A program made the position numbers and the translations under genes. 64,000 nucleotides of DNA from Hemerocallis citrina (taxonomy: Eukaryota > Streptophyta > Magnoliopsida > Asparagales > Asphodelaceae), in contig CM030363.1 in NCBI GenBank assembly GCA_017893485.1, forward strand, positions 177,167,744 to 177,231,743. The letters run 5' to 3'. The notes beneath the pieces are model-generated. The model was not told where the DNA came from and did no database searches. It was given only the letters and a program-made list of their open reading frames with translations. Below, piece by piece: positions 1 through 12,199 of this stretch; within the stretch, counting starts at the first letter, position 1, and each line of letters opens with the position of its first letter.

Positions 1-585
1 AGGATACTCACTGAAATTACAGAAGTAGAGTAAGTCATGGCGGGGGATTGAACCCTACAAAAATGAAGAACGATTAAGAGGCTTGCCCTCGAACCTATGT
101 AGTATGGGATGCATAGAATTCGAACAAGTGCGCATTAGTGTCATGTTAATTAAATAAATTGCATTAAGGATTAAGTGCACAATCACGACACGACATCTTT
201 AAAAGTTCCCTTTTGTCTTTACATGCTTATTATGAACAAATTGTGATTTTGTTAAGAAATGAGATTCATTATACTGTTTCTGGCATAGAGAGGATGGCCA
301 TGTATAATTATCGTCGGTTGAATAAACTGACGTACCCACAGTTTTGTATGCAGGATAAATTACATGTAAAGAGGAATGGATGCATAAAGATCTCATTATG
401 TTGTTGTTCATTTATGTAAATGTTGTATAATTTGCTTCCGCTGTGTAAATTTAAATGTAAGATGTTGTAACTCTGATGGAAAAAAAAAGAAAAGTTTGAA
501 TTTCCTTGTAAAATTGTACTCAAAGAAAGTGAAAAGATCCAGAAGAACATCTCGAATTCAGTGATTTGGAATTCGGGGCGTTACA
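1..585 (+). mobile_element. 3' end of a family B gypsy LTR (truncated by window start)
   Basis: The stretch matches the last ~600 bp of the complete family B LTRs at 43200-43786 and 44890-45454. It shares the conserved block with the words GTAGTATGGGATGCATAG and GCATTAGTGTCAT, the GGCATAGAGAGGATGGCC motif, the GTAAAATTGTAC motif and the terminal GGGGCGTTACA. No primer binding site follows, so this is either a 3' LTR or a solo LTR rather than a 5' LTR. The rest lies before the window. Short ORFs here are chance readings. Confidence 0.85.
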
Positions 586-612
586 AGTACAATAGTAGAG
601 TGCATTGCTCTT

Positions 613-1470
613 TATCCAACTTTATCTCAGAGTTGTCTCTATAAAACTTGCTGGGTGCAAACAACAAGTTTAAACGTCCAACTCCATCTCAGAGTTGTCT
701 CTATGAACTTGTTCGGAGCAAACAATGAGTTCAACATCAACTCCATCCTAGAGTTTGCCTCTACAAACATGTTGGGAGTAAACATCAAGTTCAAACATTC
801 AACTCCATCTTAGAGTTGCCTATACTCACTGGTGGGCGGAAACGGCAGGTTCAACATCAACTCTATCCTAGAGTTACCTCTATAAACTTGTTAGGTACAA
901 ACAGCAAGTTCAAACGTCCAATTCCATCTTAGAGTTGCCTTTACAAACTTACTGGGCACAAACAGCAGGTTTAAACATCCAATTGCGTCCTAGAGTTGCC
1001 TCTACAAACTTGTTGGGCAAAAACAGTAAGTTCAAATGTTTAACTCCGTCCTAGGGTTGCCTCTATAAACTTGCTGGGCACAAACAACAACTTCAAACGT
1101 CTATATCCATCTCAGAGTTGTCTCTATAAACTTGCTGGGATCAAACAAGCAAGCTCAACATCTAACTTCATCCTAGAGTTGCCTCTCCAAACTTGCTTGG
1201 AGCAAACAACAAGTTCAAACGTACAACTCCATTTTAGAGTTATCTCTATAAACTTGCTGGGATCAAACATCAAGCTCTACGTCCAACTTCATCCTAGAGT
1301 TGCCTCTCCAAACTTTTTGGGTGCAAACAACAAGTTCAAATGTCCAACTCCGTCTTAGAGTTGTCTCTATAAAATTGCTAGGATCAAACATCAAGCTCTA
1401 CATCAACTCTATCCTAGAGTTTCTCCTACAGACTTGTTGGGATCACACAGCAAGTTCAAAATCTGACTGC
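613..1470. repeat. 60-bp tandem repeat array, about 14 units
   Basis: A word of the form CTCAGAGTTGTCTCTATAAA recurs about every 60 bp from ~626 to ~1412. It is followed each time by ACTTGCTGGG, a variable GTGCAAACAACAAGTTC segment, then AACGTCCAACTCCATC. Units differ by substitutions and small indels, and the later units alternate two variants (GTGCAAACAACAAG and GATCAAACATCAAG), a sign of higher-order expansion. ORFs through the array only reflect the 60-bp (multiple of three) period. Arrays of this kind are known between pol and the 3' LTR of Tat/Ogre elements, which fits the LTR-like block downstream. That link is inference. Confidence 0.85.
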
Positions 1471-3099
1471 CTGCTAAATCTTGCTCCTAAAAACAACTCT
1501 TCTAGTTCGACCAGACCACACAAGATCCAATGGTCGAAGCACTCAGCACCCAAATCAACAGGAACATTCATCTAACAATGAAATGCTTGATTTAAAAAAT
1601 AAGTGAACAACACCATGCTTGGTTGACGAAAGAGCGGTTCAATGAAATGAGCAACAGGACGCTTGATCGGCAAAACCAGTGTTCAAACGAAGTGCTTGGT
1701 TGAACAAAACACTTGATCAATAAAATGGGTGGTCAACTAAGCATTTAGTTGAACAAACACACTTGGTCGATGAAACTAGTAGTCGACAAAGCGTTTGCTC
1801 GTCAAATTACTTGGCCAAACGATAATACAACATGGCTATGAAAACAAGTTGACAAGCACAAGAAGCTATGTTCACTAAAGAAAATTATACCTGTTATATA
1901 AACAAAGGTTTATAAAATGAACATTGTGTGTGTGTGTGTGTCTATATATATATATATATATGTGTGTGTGCATTCAAAGTTGACTAAAACACAACTCAAC
2001 TAAACTCGAACTCAACACAAACTTCAGAGAGCCGTGAAGTTAGCCAAACCCTAGCTCGACAAAGAAGACGATCTCCAAAAGCACCATGATTTGTCGCAGC
2101 TCTTGGTCGACAAGGAGAAGCTCGCCGAAACCCCGTGGTCACCCAAGCTCGAGGTCGACAAGGGAAGGTCGACTCACTCTTGGTTGATGAAGAGGTGGTC
2201 GCCAACTTCTTGATCACCGAACTCTTGGTCGTTGAAACCCTGAGGTCGCAGAAGCTTGAGGTCGACAAGGAAAGGCCAACGAAGCTCTGTGGTCTCTAAA
2301 AGAATCTGTGGTTGCCAAAAGCCTTAGTCGGTGAAGAAGCTCGATCGCTGAAGCCCTAGCTTGTCAAGAAACAAACCCAACGCAACCTCTTGGTCACCGG
2401 AAACAAACCCAATGTGATGATGCTCCAAGACGGCATGGTGCTAAATACATCCCTAAAAAGGCATTCTGCGAGCTCCAAAGTCGGCAATGTTGAAGATTGG
2501 TTGCCAAAAATAGTCGGGTGACCAAGCAAGTGCTAGCAGCAGCTACGGACCGTCAGATCACTCGAAGCGCGGGCGCATGCTAGATTGTGCCACATCACCG
2601 CTTCATCCCTTCCGCTCCGCTCCACATCTTAGCTGCTCGAACACCCCGATGCGCGAGCTAGCACGTGATCAGTGCATCAAATTGAGCCACATAGCCTTTA
2701 CTCCCCTGCTCCGCATCACAGCCGTTGAACACACTCAGTGCGTGAGCCCGTGTATTATCGACATGCGCAATCATGCCAGGTCACCCCTTCATCACACCTA
2801 TCACAGCCGTCCAATTCACTTAGCGGGCGAGCTAGAGCCTGATCGACGAACGTGATCGCTCCAAAAATCGCACAGATCTGATAATTGTATTAAAAATCCC
2901 CAAAAATAATGTAAAATTCAAAATTTTAATTAAAAATTCCAAATAATAATTATTAAATTCAAAAAATTAATTATAAATTCTGAAAAATAATTTAAAATTG
3001 GGATAACTGATTAAAAAAATTTTGAAAAAGCAATTATTAATTGGGAAAAATTATTAAAATTCGATAAAATTATGGGAAACTCCAAGAAAATTCGGAAAT
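1471..3099. other. Non-coding stretch, probably 3' untranslated part of a Tat-like element
   Basis: I see no gene here. From 1620 to 2400 there are degenerate repeats built on CTTGGTCGAC-like words. From 2880 to 3090 the sequence becomes very A/T rich with runs of AAAATTAAT-type words. The stretch joins the 60-bp array to an LTR-like block, so it is best read as the non-coding tail of one element. No retroviral domain can be recognised on either strand. Confidence 0.4.
1925..1970. repeat. Compound (TG)n-(TA)n-(TG)n microsatellite
   Basis: A TG run passes through a TC step into a TA run and back into a TG run. It is a simple microsatellite in the non-coding stretch. Confidence 0.95.
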
Positions 3100-3775
3100 G
3101 TCCAGGAAACTATCTTCCGCCTCTAGAAGCTTTCAACCAGTTCCTAGAATATTCAATTATCCCCGAAAGCTGAGATAATACCCCAGAATTCTAAAACAAG
3201 ACATAGTACTTCCCGAAAGCCAAGAAAACCGTCTTTCGGGAGTGGGCAGCTTATAATAATGGTAAAAATTGCAACAAATCAGGGTCGTACTATTTCAGTA
3301 CAAATCTTAAAGCTTCTACAGGTAGATTAACAAGTTTGGACTTTCTCCAGGCTCATTAACAAGACATGGGCTGCTTTCAAGCCCATTAAAAGCGACTGGG
3401 CCCACTAAGAGAGACACCCAGTGCATGAGGCTATAAGTCAAATATCTTGTGACAATCAAATGAGTAACCGATTCTATCCCTTAATAGGGAGAATTAACAG
3501 GAGATAACATATTTATATCAATCTCCTAACTGTTTCCAAGGCCTATAAATACCCCTCTTATTCAGGCAAAAGGTAATCTGAAATTTCTTTCCCAAACTCT
3601 TTTCCTCTATCTAGTTCAGACTTAAGCATTGGAGGGTCTATCGTCAGGGTCAACCCCGGTGTTTCAGGCTTTTAGGAGGTCCATTGGCCGCACCAGCAAC
3701 CATCAGATTCAGATCAAGGTGCTCTTTCAACGATCTAGATCAAATCTCAGGAGCCCTAACCACTTTTTACAGTAA
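3100..3775 (+). mobile_element. LTR-like block, possibly Tat/Ogre lineage 3' LTR
   Basis: A clear TATA box (TATAAATA, 3544-3551) lies in the context CCAAGGCCTATAAATACCCC. About 80 bp downstream is GACTTAAGCATTGGAGGG followed by AACCCCGGTG, a combination I associate with the transcribed part of Tat/Athila-type plant LTRs. The block ends near TTTTTACAGTAA. The exact 5' boundary and target duplication cannot be seen, so the limits are approximate. It could also be the promoter of an unrelated non-autonomous element. Confidence 0.45.
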
Positions 3776-4151
3776 CGATCAAAGATTAGATCTTTAGTAG
3801 TTTCTTTCAAAATGTAAACTCACTATCTTTTTGCTCTCATACCAAAATAAGTAGTAACAATCTACAACATTCCTGGTTAAAACCGAACATGGATTATCAA
3901 CTTATAACCTTCATTGCCCAATACAATTCGTCAATTGAATGATTTTCATCTCCATAATGCATCATTTGGTTGCCAAACGCATACTAGGTAGCATATTGAA
4001 TGATCTACCTACATGTTTTACCCAAAAAACTTTTCAATTCTATATAACCCCTAACAAAATACTAAGTTGCTTCTAAATCCTCCAAAACCTAAAGTACAGT
4101 TTTTTATTAGTTGAATTACCCCCCTCTTGTTCATCTTCTTAATTAAAACAT
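3776..4151. other. Unassigned A/T-rich sequence
   Basis: There is no ORF of note and no match to the other repeats in the window. It is probably the target into which the next LTR inserted. Its last five bases (AACAT) resemble the AACAC that follows that LTR at 12200-12204. Confidence 0.4.
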
Positions 4152-6805
4152 TGTAACCCCTATTTCTGTTTATATAAAAAAATTTGTATTCTTGTATTTC
4201 TCCTGTGTATAAATTTTTCTATTCTTTTGAACTCAATGGTATACCTTAGGATATTCAATTTCGTTAAAGTCCTTTCTACTTATATTTGTAGCTATTTTTC
4301 AAATGATTATATATTTTTATACAATTCTTATTCCATTCCATAATCTTATTTCTTTTCTTATTTGATTATTTATTTATATGTAAGCCTACACCCATGCCCA
4401 CTTATTACTGCCTATCTATTACAATGTTAATATCCAGACCCATTCTATTGTATTTTTTTTTATTTAATTGTAAAGCCTAAATCAGTCAAAGTCACTCGTA
4501 ACCCACCTATGCATCCTATTCAAACCCCATATATATTCGTAATTACTTAACCTAATCTCCATTAACCTTAACCTAATCATCCATCATCCTCTTCTCACAG
4601 TTGCCATTCTTCATCCCCATCATACACACCCGTTCTCCTCTTGATGCCGTCAACTTCCATCATCCCGCAGCACCCACCCCATTCGCCACGACTACACCAT
4701 CAAACTCCATCGCAGCAGTGAAACTCAAACTTTAGCCCATGCCATCACCCCTCAAGCACCCTAGTGTCACCCTTGCTGCACCTCAGCCCGACACCTCTGC
4801 TGCCTCCTCGCCGATCATCTCCCTAGCCACACAGCACCACCTAATCACCACCATCGACCACTGCTTGTTGCCATTGCATTTCCATTCTTGTCGTCGTTCA
4901 TTGTCGGTGTCGCCGCTGTGCTGCTGTTGCTTGCTGTTATTGTTGTGTGTTGTCCCAGTGCTGTCGTAGCCGCTACCACTCTTGTTGTTGCTGTCGTTCT
5001 TGCCGTTGTTGCTGCTCTTCCGGTTGTCGTCACTGCCTTGTGGTCGTGCCATCGCCATAGTGCTCACACTCCCGCACCCATCAAATATAAGGCAAGCGTT
5101 CCTTGACCTCCCGCAAGAGGTTCCATTTTGTTTGATTCATCGCAATGTAAATCTCATATTTTCCCTCCTTCCTTCATATGTCAATTGATCTTGATCCGTT
5201 AGTATATGTTATTCTACTTGATTATCGTCAATCCCACTCGTAAAATGATCATGAACATTCCTTGTTATTGCATGCATTACATGAACACATGTTAAAGAGG
5301 TATAGGCATATAGATACATGTAACGTCCTGAATTCCATTTATATGTAAATCGTAGCACCACAGGATCTTTTACTTCAAATTCGTACAATTTTATAAGGAA
5401 TTTAAAACTTTTTCATTACACAATGTTTGTTACAAAAATACACAGCGGAAGTTACAACAAAATATACAACTCTAATATTCAACAACTTTAGTATGAAAAC
5501 AATCATCAGCATCAATTTATATTCGTGCCTTTTGCTAATCCAAGTCCTGCACTGGAAAACTGTGGGAACGGCAGTTGCATACAACTGACGCAATGCTATA
5601 ATACAACGATTCTCTTACTTTAGCAAACACAAACTTGATGCACAATAAAGTATAAAAGTGACTATCCTAAACATGTCAGTGTATGATATGACTTACTGCC
5701 TAATGCATATATTTACACTAAGATGACACTAATGCATACTTGTTCGGATTCTATGCATCCCATACTACATATGTCTGAGGGAAAGCCCTTATCGTACTCC
5801 ACATTATAGGGTTTACATCCCATGCCATGCAACCTAACCCAATGAATGTACTCCAACGCGTAGTCACCTAAGAGTCACACCCCCAGGATATTGGACCTTA
5901 CCGGCCTACTCCTAGCCCACCTCAGTAGATTTATTGGGCGTATCCTCAGCCACGAACACTAGCAAGTCGATCTCTCGCAACTACGAACCAGGCCTACCCC
6001 TAGCCCACCTCAGTGGATTTACCGGGCTATCCTTCCTGTCCCAAAAATTCCTAGGAACTGCAGTCACTTTACCGGCCTTTTCGATGATAGATGGATATAC
6101 CCCTAGCCCATATACATGGATTTACCGAGTGTACTCCTCGATCTCGGATCCATAGGAGCTGCACATTATTTGCCGAACATATTCGTCATTGTTTTTATCA
6201 TATCTTCTTCTAGTGCCTCTCCTTAGGTTTAATTATAATCATTATAATCATCACAACCTAGAGCTAGCTTACCCTACCGAACTTAAATCATCACACGAGA
6301 AACATTAGCCCACACTGGCTACTTCTCAAATTTCTTTATTTATAAATTACCGGTTACTAAGAGTCTCGCCTAGCCTCTAAATTCCAACAACTATCTCACC
6401 ATAGAGATCAATTAGGTTATATCTAACTTCAACATAAACATTTCATTCATTAATCCTTATTTATTCTTTATCACTTTCTTTATATTTATAGATCATGAAG
6501 TATTCAACTTTCTATAGAAACTTTCAATACAATTTATCAACTCAAACTCTTATAGACAATTTCTTGGTTAACAAACCAAACTTTTCACTTTAATAGATTC
6601 AATGTTCTTCCATTTAATATAATCTTCTTCATGGTTGTCTGTACTTCAAGTATATTTCTTCATACCAAAATTTTCTTTTTAGATTAGATCATTACTTCTT
6701 CATGTTGGATCCTGTAGGCAAGGCAAGGAACACTAGAGGGGGGAGGGGGGTGAATAGTGTTGTATCAAAAATTAATTGCAGAATTGAAAGTTATCTTCTG
6801 TTCAG

Positions 6806-6978
6806 TCGACTATAAAAGAGATATCAGTCGACTGAGGCGTCAGAGTAGAAAAATATTTTAGACTAGTCAGATAAGTCGACTTAAATAAGAGTGACAGTCA
6901 ACTCGCCAGAAGAGTTTTTGAGACGTTTGTTATATCAGTCTGATCAGTCGACTTAGAATGGATATCCAGTCGACTTAC
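6806..6978. repeat. Cluster of AGTCGACT palindromes (copia-like LTR, 5' cluster)
   Basis: About six copies of the core (A/T)GTCGACT or a one-base variant occur in ~170 bp, mostly flanked by C or T. A second cluster lies at 7661-7760 in the same LTR. The same core recurs in two other unrelated LTRs of this window. Confidence 0.8.
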
Positions 6979-7660
6979 CAGAAAGATTTAGAGTAAACCG
7001 AAATGCAAGAAATGAAAAAGTTCGAAGAGATACAACCATAGAGATTCCAATCACAGAGTACACACGATGTATCCTGGTTCGGTCCTCCTAACCTACATCC
7101 AGTCCCCAAGCAACCCACTTGAGATTTTTCACTATTCTTGAAAATGTACAAGAATACCCTACGGCGTTACACAACAACCTTGTCCAATCCGTAGTCCTCT
7201 CTCACACCTAGAGAGAGCAGCCTACTCTTCCACCAAGAGTGAAAACCTGACTCTACAACCTAGAGTCCTACTCTTCAACCGAGAGGAAAAGAAAACAATA
7301 AAAGATGTTAAAATCAACCTATAGCCTTGTTGTGATTGTGATTTTGTACGTGACTATTTGGTCAACTTCTGAATTTAGTCCCAAACTAATTCAATGTTAT
7401 GCTGGACTGAAATCAGAGAACCAAGACTTAGAGATTAGAGTGCTTTGTATGAAAAACTGTTTCTTTGAAAGCAAAATATTTAAACTTTTTTCTCAAAAAT
7501 TCTTGGAACCTTTCCATGGTGATTCTTAGGCTCTATTTATAGAGTAGAATCCCTTGAACATTGTAGAAATAGTTCTTACAACTGATTAAAACGGATATAA
7601 CTTTTCGAAATCAAAATTTCAAGTTTTGATATCAGTAAACTGTCGAAACGGCTTGAATAG

Positions 7661-7760
7661 TCGACTGGGTTGCCGTTATGAGTCGACTGGTCAGAGTTTG
7701 AAGAAGTTCAGACAGTTTTGTACATGTTTAGTCGACTGGTCCTTAACGGCAGTCGACTGG
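7661..7760. repeat. Cluster of AGTCGACTGG palindromes (copia-like LTR, 3' cluster)
   Basis: Four copies of AGTCGACTGG occur in 100 bp. They differ from the 5' cluster by a constant GG extension. Confidence 0.85.
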
Positions 7761-8469
7761 TACTCAACAGCTGATCTAGTTCAAACTGTTTCGACCTTTA
7801 AATTTTGTAAAACACACAGTTTTAAAATTATGTGTGAGAGTGTGTATGTGACAAGGCTGTACATCAATCTAAGACTCAATCAAAGAGAAAAGTTACATTT
7901 ATTTTACAAGACACACAAACTATATGACATTGAAGCTTTGGTCTTGACTTGAGTCTTGAGTCTTGAGTGAAGCTTTAGTCATTGTCTTTGTATGAAGCTT
8001 CTGCTTGATCATTCGTCAGCTTTAGAACCTTGTGGCTTGCTTGATCAATTTGGTTTGAGGCCTTTGTGTATTATACATGATAACTTTGATACAACCTGCA
8101 ATATATGAGAAGTGGCACAACAACTTTGCATTGTGTTGTAATCATCAAAATCTAGAATCAACACTTAATACAAAATCTCTTTAGAATTTATCTCTAGAAA
8201 TTCCTTATTTTCATCTCATAATTATGCTTTCGATTTCATTATAAACCAACTATTAACATCTTTAATCATGTACATTTTCTTTTAAAACTTGGATTTAAAA
8301 CTCTCCTAATACATGAATACGACTTCTAAATTCTAAAAAATATCATTTAGATTATTATGAAATAATTCCCAAGTGTTCTAATAATATTCTACAATTTTTC
8401 TATGAAGTTTCCCAATTTTAAACTTGAAAAATTATAAGAAAATAAAATAAAAACCTAAATGTGTATAAT

Positions 8470-8526
8470 CGGACTCGAACTAGAGTCAACAGCGACCCAG
8501 AACACCACTCAAACCAGTGAGCCACT
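8470..8526 (-). other. tRNA-like module with A- and B-box-like words
   Basis: On the minus strand TGGCTCACTGG (8514-8524) resembles the Pol III A box, and AGTTCGAGTCC (8471-8481) resembles the B box (GGTTCGANNCC). Their spacing is tRNA-like. Acceptor pairing is not visible, so this is not a functional tRNA gene. It sits in sense orientation within the antisense family B LTR, where the other family B LTRs also carry such modules. Confidence 0.5.
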
Positions 8527-8621
8527 CTCAATTTATCATAAAAGCCCAGTGAGTTATTTAAATACCCAAATACGCCATTTGATTTTTTTTCAAAAAAAAT
8601 TCAAAAGAGGTAGAGCCATCC

Positions 8622-8702
8622 AGTCTCAAACCCGCGACCAAAGAAACCCTCCCAAGCGCGACACGTGGCAGCGCACGTCTGCACTAGTCACAAGAGCCAA
8701 GC
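8622..8702 (-). other. Second tRNA-like module of the antisense LTR
   Basis: On the minus strand an A-box-like CTTGGCTCTTG (near 8691-8702) is followed about 57 bp later by GGGTTTGAGACT (8622-8633), a B-box-like word. The spacing is wide, as in tRNAs with a long variable arm, and both boxes deviate from consensus. Confidence 0.35.
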
Positions 8703-9507
8703 GGCACAACTGAAAGTATATGGGTTCAAAATGTTTTGACTCAACTCTTTGTTTCATCTCATTTTTAAATCTTTCAATCATTTTCAATTTATAATCTTGT
8801 CTCTCAATTGAATTGTTCATAAAATACATTTCTAAGTTTCCAGAAATGATTTCTCATTAATTTTATCCATATTAGCGTAAAGTTGTTCAAACATTAACTT
8901 AAATAGTCACTTGTAGAAATCTAGTACTCATATGTTTCAATTAGAAAAATTGACTACTATCATGAATGTATTTTCTTTTAGCAATTCTCACCTCCCCATT
9001 GATTTTATAATTCACCCTAATATTTACACAATTTCTGATGCACAATTTAACAACTTTATGTATACATATACACAATTCATATAATCTAATCATGGCTTAT
9101 TATTATGTGCCCAACAACACTACAACATGCTTTAAATAGAGTTTCAATTTGACATCATAACAATTCTTTCACCTAGCATGCATTTTTTCCACATTTCATT
9201 ACTACTAAAAATTCTAGATAACAACACAACATGCATCACAAAAGCAACTAGAAAAGTCATGCCAATAGTCCATTTCAAGCATAATCTACCTACACATACA
9301 TTCTACAATAATTTAGAAAGTAAAAGAGGCACCCACCTCTTTCTTGATGCAAATTGCAAATAGAACTCCTAGAAAATTGCTCCAAGCTCCAACACAAAGT
9401 GGCATCCTCCTATTCTAAGAAAAAAAACCGAACTCCTCCTCTAGAAAAGCCCACCGAAACTCTCTTCTCTCTTCTCTCTTAAGTGGTCAGCCAACCCCTA
9501 GTGCACA

Positions 9508-9521
9508 ACACGTGCACGTGT
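9508..9521. promoter_or_regulatory. Double G-box palindrome in the antisense LTR
   Basis: ACACGTGCACGTGT is a perfect 14-bp palindrome holding two adjacent CACGTG G-boxes, the core recognised by plant bZIP and bHLH factors. The identical word lies upstream of the TATA box in both B1 LTRs. Confidence 0.6.
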
Positions 9522-10977
9522 ACCCTATGTGCACACAACTTCTCATTCTATTATTAATTGTTATTAAATTAAATGTAGGTGTATATTACATGACAAGTGT
9601 GCTAGAGTTTAAAGTGTTCATTTAAGTAGAATTAATCTTGGGCCTCATTTTGTAATTAATTTTTAGTGGGCTAAAAATAGATTTAGGCCTAATGGGTTTA
9701 ATTAAAATAAATAACACAAGTGTGACAAATAGAATGAGAAAAAATGTGCATGACTCTAGAAAATTTAGAATAAAAATGTGCATAAAATTTTACGTGCCAT
9801 GCACGTATCAATACAAAATAAATTTGAGAGAATGAAAAACAGTCAAAATACAAAATACGTAAAACATGTATATTAATAATGTTACAGATATTTCACATAA
9901 TAGTAAAACATACATAATCGACACATGTATTGAAAGCACGTGCAATGTACGTAAAAGTACAAGGATTAAAAATAAATGTTTAAGTTGGCTCAAAATAGGA
10001 TTAAATGATTTTTGAGAAAACGAAAAATGTATAAATAATTGAAATGCAGAAATACGTAGGAAAATATGTTACGACTATTACTCGTAACAGTACGAAATAC
10101 ATGTGCGTAACACACGTGCAGAAAAATTGTCATAACTCAATTTTGCGGGGTGTTACAATACATGTCAAGATTAGACTTTATTTAATCGTGTTATAATGTA
10201 GTAGTGTAAATATTGATTTAATATTAAATACCGTAGAAATAACAATTTTTGTCATGTTAACAGTAGAAATTTATCCTAACTAATGAATAGGAATGCTAGT
10301 TCAATTCAGATTATAAGATTATATGTTTTGTGTATCATGATTGTTGCAAATGAAAATATTACGCTGCTGCCCTGCCGTTTATCCAAACTTGTACTAAGAA
10401 TTTGACACACTTTCTTACAAAATAATTTAGAACTTTATATATGAAAGTTATAGCCCACTATGTCTCTTTATATGCACAAGAACTTGATCCTGACCTGCTA
10501 TCTGAACACTAGACCAGTAAAGAACCGGATAATAAACCTAGCTACTATAATCGAAATATGTCATGTGTATAGGCAATGAAACCAGAAGGGAGTCTATTTT
10601 TTGGAACCCCTACCGGAACCTGATTCGCTTCCCAGTAGTAGCAGGAAAGTGGATTTTAGTAAAATAGTGTGCTGCTATCCAGAAGTTGCATCTTTATGAT
10701 TTTAAATACAAATATGTTTATTTCAAGCATTTGATAAATTGAACTTGTACATCATGCATTTCATAACTTCCGATACTTTATTGTCACTGCCTTGATACCC
10801 ATTTTCATTGGTTGCATGTTCATGAGTAATTATTGCAAAAGAATAATAAGCCGAGGTAATAAAGTGTAAGACTTGCCAGTGGACAATATAGGAGAGTGTA
10901 CTCGAAAGGGGGTTCGTGTTTTCTTTAATAGTGACACATATTTACAAGTTATATGGAACTAAGTGTCACGTCATAGG

Positions 10978-11225
10978 AAGACGGGGGCCACCCCTATAAT
11001 CTGCGGGGGCCACCTCTATAATCCATTACATAATTACATGATTTCTTGTTACATGTTACTCGTTTACAAGTTATATAGAGCTAAGTGTCACGTAGAACTA
11101 AGTACCACATGGAACTAAGTGTCATGTCATAGAATCGGCAGGGGCCACCTTTAGAATCTGCGGGGGCCACCTCTAGAATCTGCAGGGGTCATCTCTAGAA
11201 TCCATGGGGGCCACCTCTAGAATCC
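10978..11225. repeat. ~22-bp tandem repeats in LTR A1
   Basis: Words like AATCTGCGGGGGCCACCTCT recur about five times with a spacer holding related copies. Family A LTRs A2 and A3 carry different minisatellites at the equivalent place, so this is a fast-changing part of the LTR. Confidence 0.8.
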
Positions 11226-11312
11226 ACTACTTGACTACATGATTGCATGTTCCTATTTACAAGATATGATTCCTGCTAATGTCACTGCAAGATCCAAGTA
11301 CATAATCCTGTA

Positions 11313-11395
11313 GAATTCATCACTAGAGTCTAAACGTTCACATAATTGTATGCAGGGGTCATCACTAGAGTCTAAACGTTCACATAATTGTACAT
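11313..11395. repeat. ~40-bp direct repeat, two copies
   Basis: CATCACTAGAGTCTAAACGT followed by TCACATAATTGTA occurs twice back to back. Confidence 0.85.
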
Positions 11396-11494
11396 AATCC
11401 TGTGGTATGAGACACATGATTGTGTGTATTAGATATGATTGATAAAAGAATTATAGACTTAAGATTAATATTGAGAATGTGCATGATTCCTCTT

Positions 11495-11605
11495 TACAAG
11501 TTACATGATTCCTTATTATGAGTTACATGATTCCTGATTACAAGTTATATAATTCCTGTTTACAAGTGACATGATTCCTGTTTACAAGTTTGCATATTTT
11601 TTTTC
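11495..11605. repeat. ~24-bp tandem repeats in LTR A1
   Basis: Imperfect units of the type TTACATGATTCCTGTTTACAAG follow each other about four to five times. Confidence 0.75.
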
Positions 11606-12199
11606 GTTTACATGATATGTTTCCTGTTACATAATTCCTTGTTACCGTTTGATTATACATTGAAATCATGTTCACATGTTCCTCATTTCCAGTTTACGAG
11701 TTTACACGTGTTCTTGTATCGTACGTAATCATATTGTTCATTGTTCCTTGCTATATCGTACTTCCTTGTTTCACCTGCTTGTTACTACTTGCTGTCCGAA
11801 ACTTGCTCTAATGGACCCCCCCCCCCCCCCACCCCTTCTTTTTAGTTAATGTTCATACATGTACTGATGATGAGATACCGAAGGAACTTGATGATCAGAC
11901 TTCTTAGAACGATCGTGATGGAATTGCTACTGCTATTGCTCTACTCTCCTGCCGCTACTAGTTGTAGCAAACTGTTTATTGCATTGTAGGTATTGCTCTA
12001 CTTTTTGACTCGAAGTTCTTATATTTCAGGTATCAGTTATTGATTCTATTATTATTCATGTGATTATTATTATTACCGGTGTTGTTGAGTTTACTAGTAT
12101 TGTACAGCTTGTGGATTATATGAGTTGATATACTTATATCATTCACTGGGCCTTAGTTGCATGCTCGTACTTCCATACTTTGGGAAGCAGTGCGTGACA

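Larger units (their letters stand above)
6703..8163 (+). mobile_element. Solo copia-like LTR (TGTTGG...ATCAACA), 1.46 kb
   Basis: The block interrupts the antisense family B LTR. It starts TGTTGGATCC and ends AATCAACA, giving the TGTTG/CAACA ends typical of Ty1/copia LTRs. The flanks are CTTCA (6698-6702) and CTTAA (8164-8168), a 4/5 match. Inside are AACACTAGAGGGGGGAGGGG near the start and TGGTTCGGTCCTCCTAACC near 7075, words I know as common in plant interspersed repeats of this type. Two clusters carry many AGTCGACT palindromes. There is no coding capacity, and the ORFs inside are chance. Confidence 0.75.
5319..10157 (-). mobile_element. Solo family B gypsy LTR in antisense orientation
   Basis: Read on the minus strand it starts TGTAACACCCCG and ends GGACGTTACA. 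It is flanked by perfect 5-bp target duplications ATACA (5314-5318 and 10158-10162). It carries the family B landmarks reversed: the hairpin block at 5732-5758, the double G-box palindrome at 9508-9521 and two tRNA-like modules. Without the nested 1.46-kb insertion it is about 3.4 kb, the same size as the B1 LTRs. The sequence where other family B LTRs have a TATAAATA box does not show one, so its promoter looks lost. Confidence 0.88.
4152..12199 (+). mobile_element. Solo family A gypsy LTR (A1), split by an antisense LTR
   Basis: The element starts TGTAACCCC and ends GCGTGACA, like the two other family A LTRs at 25999-30153 and 54800-58423. It lies in two parts, 4152-5318 and 10158-12199, because a minus-strand LTR sits at 5319-10157. 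The flanks AACAT (4147-4151) and AACAC (12200-12204) differ at one of five positions, as expected for an aged target duplication. No primer binding site follows, so it is a solo LTR of about 3.2 kb once the insertion and one TSD copy are removed. It has a cytosine-rich block (4560-5100) and family-typical words around 10904 (TATAGGAGAGTGTACTCG). Its sense direction points at the SWEET remnant downstream. Confidence 0.85.
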
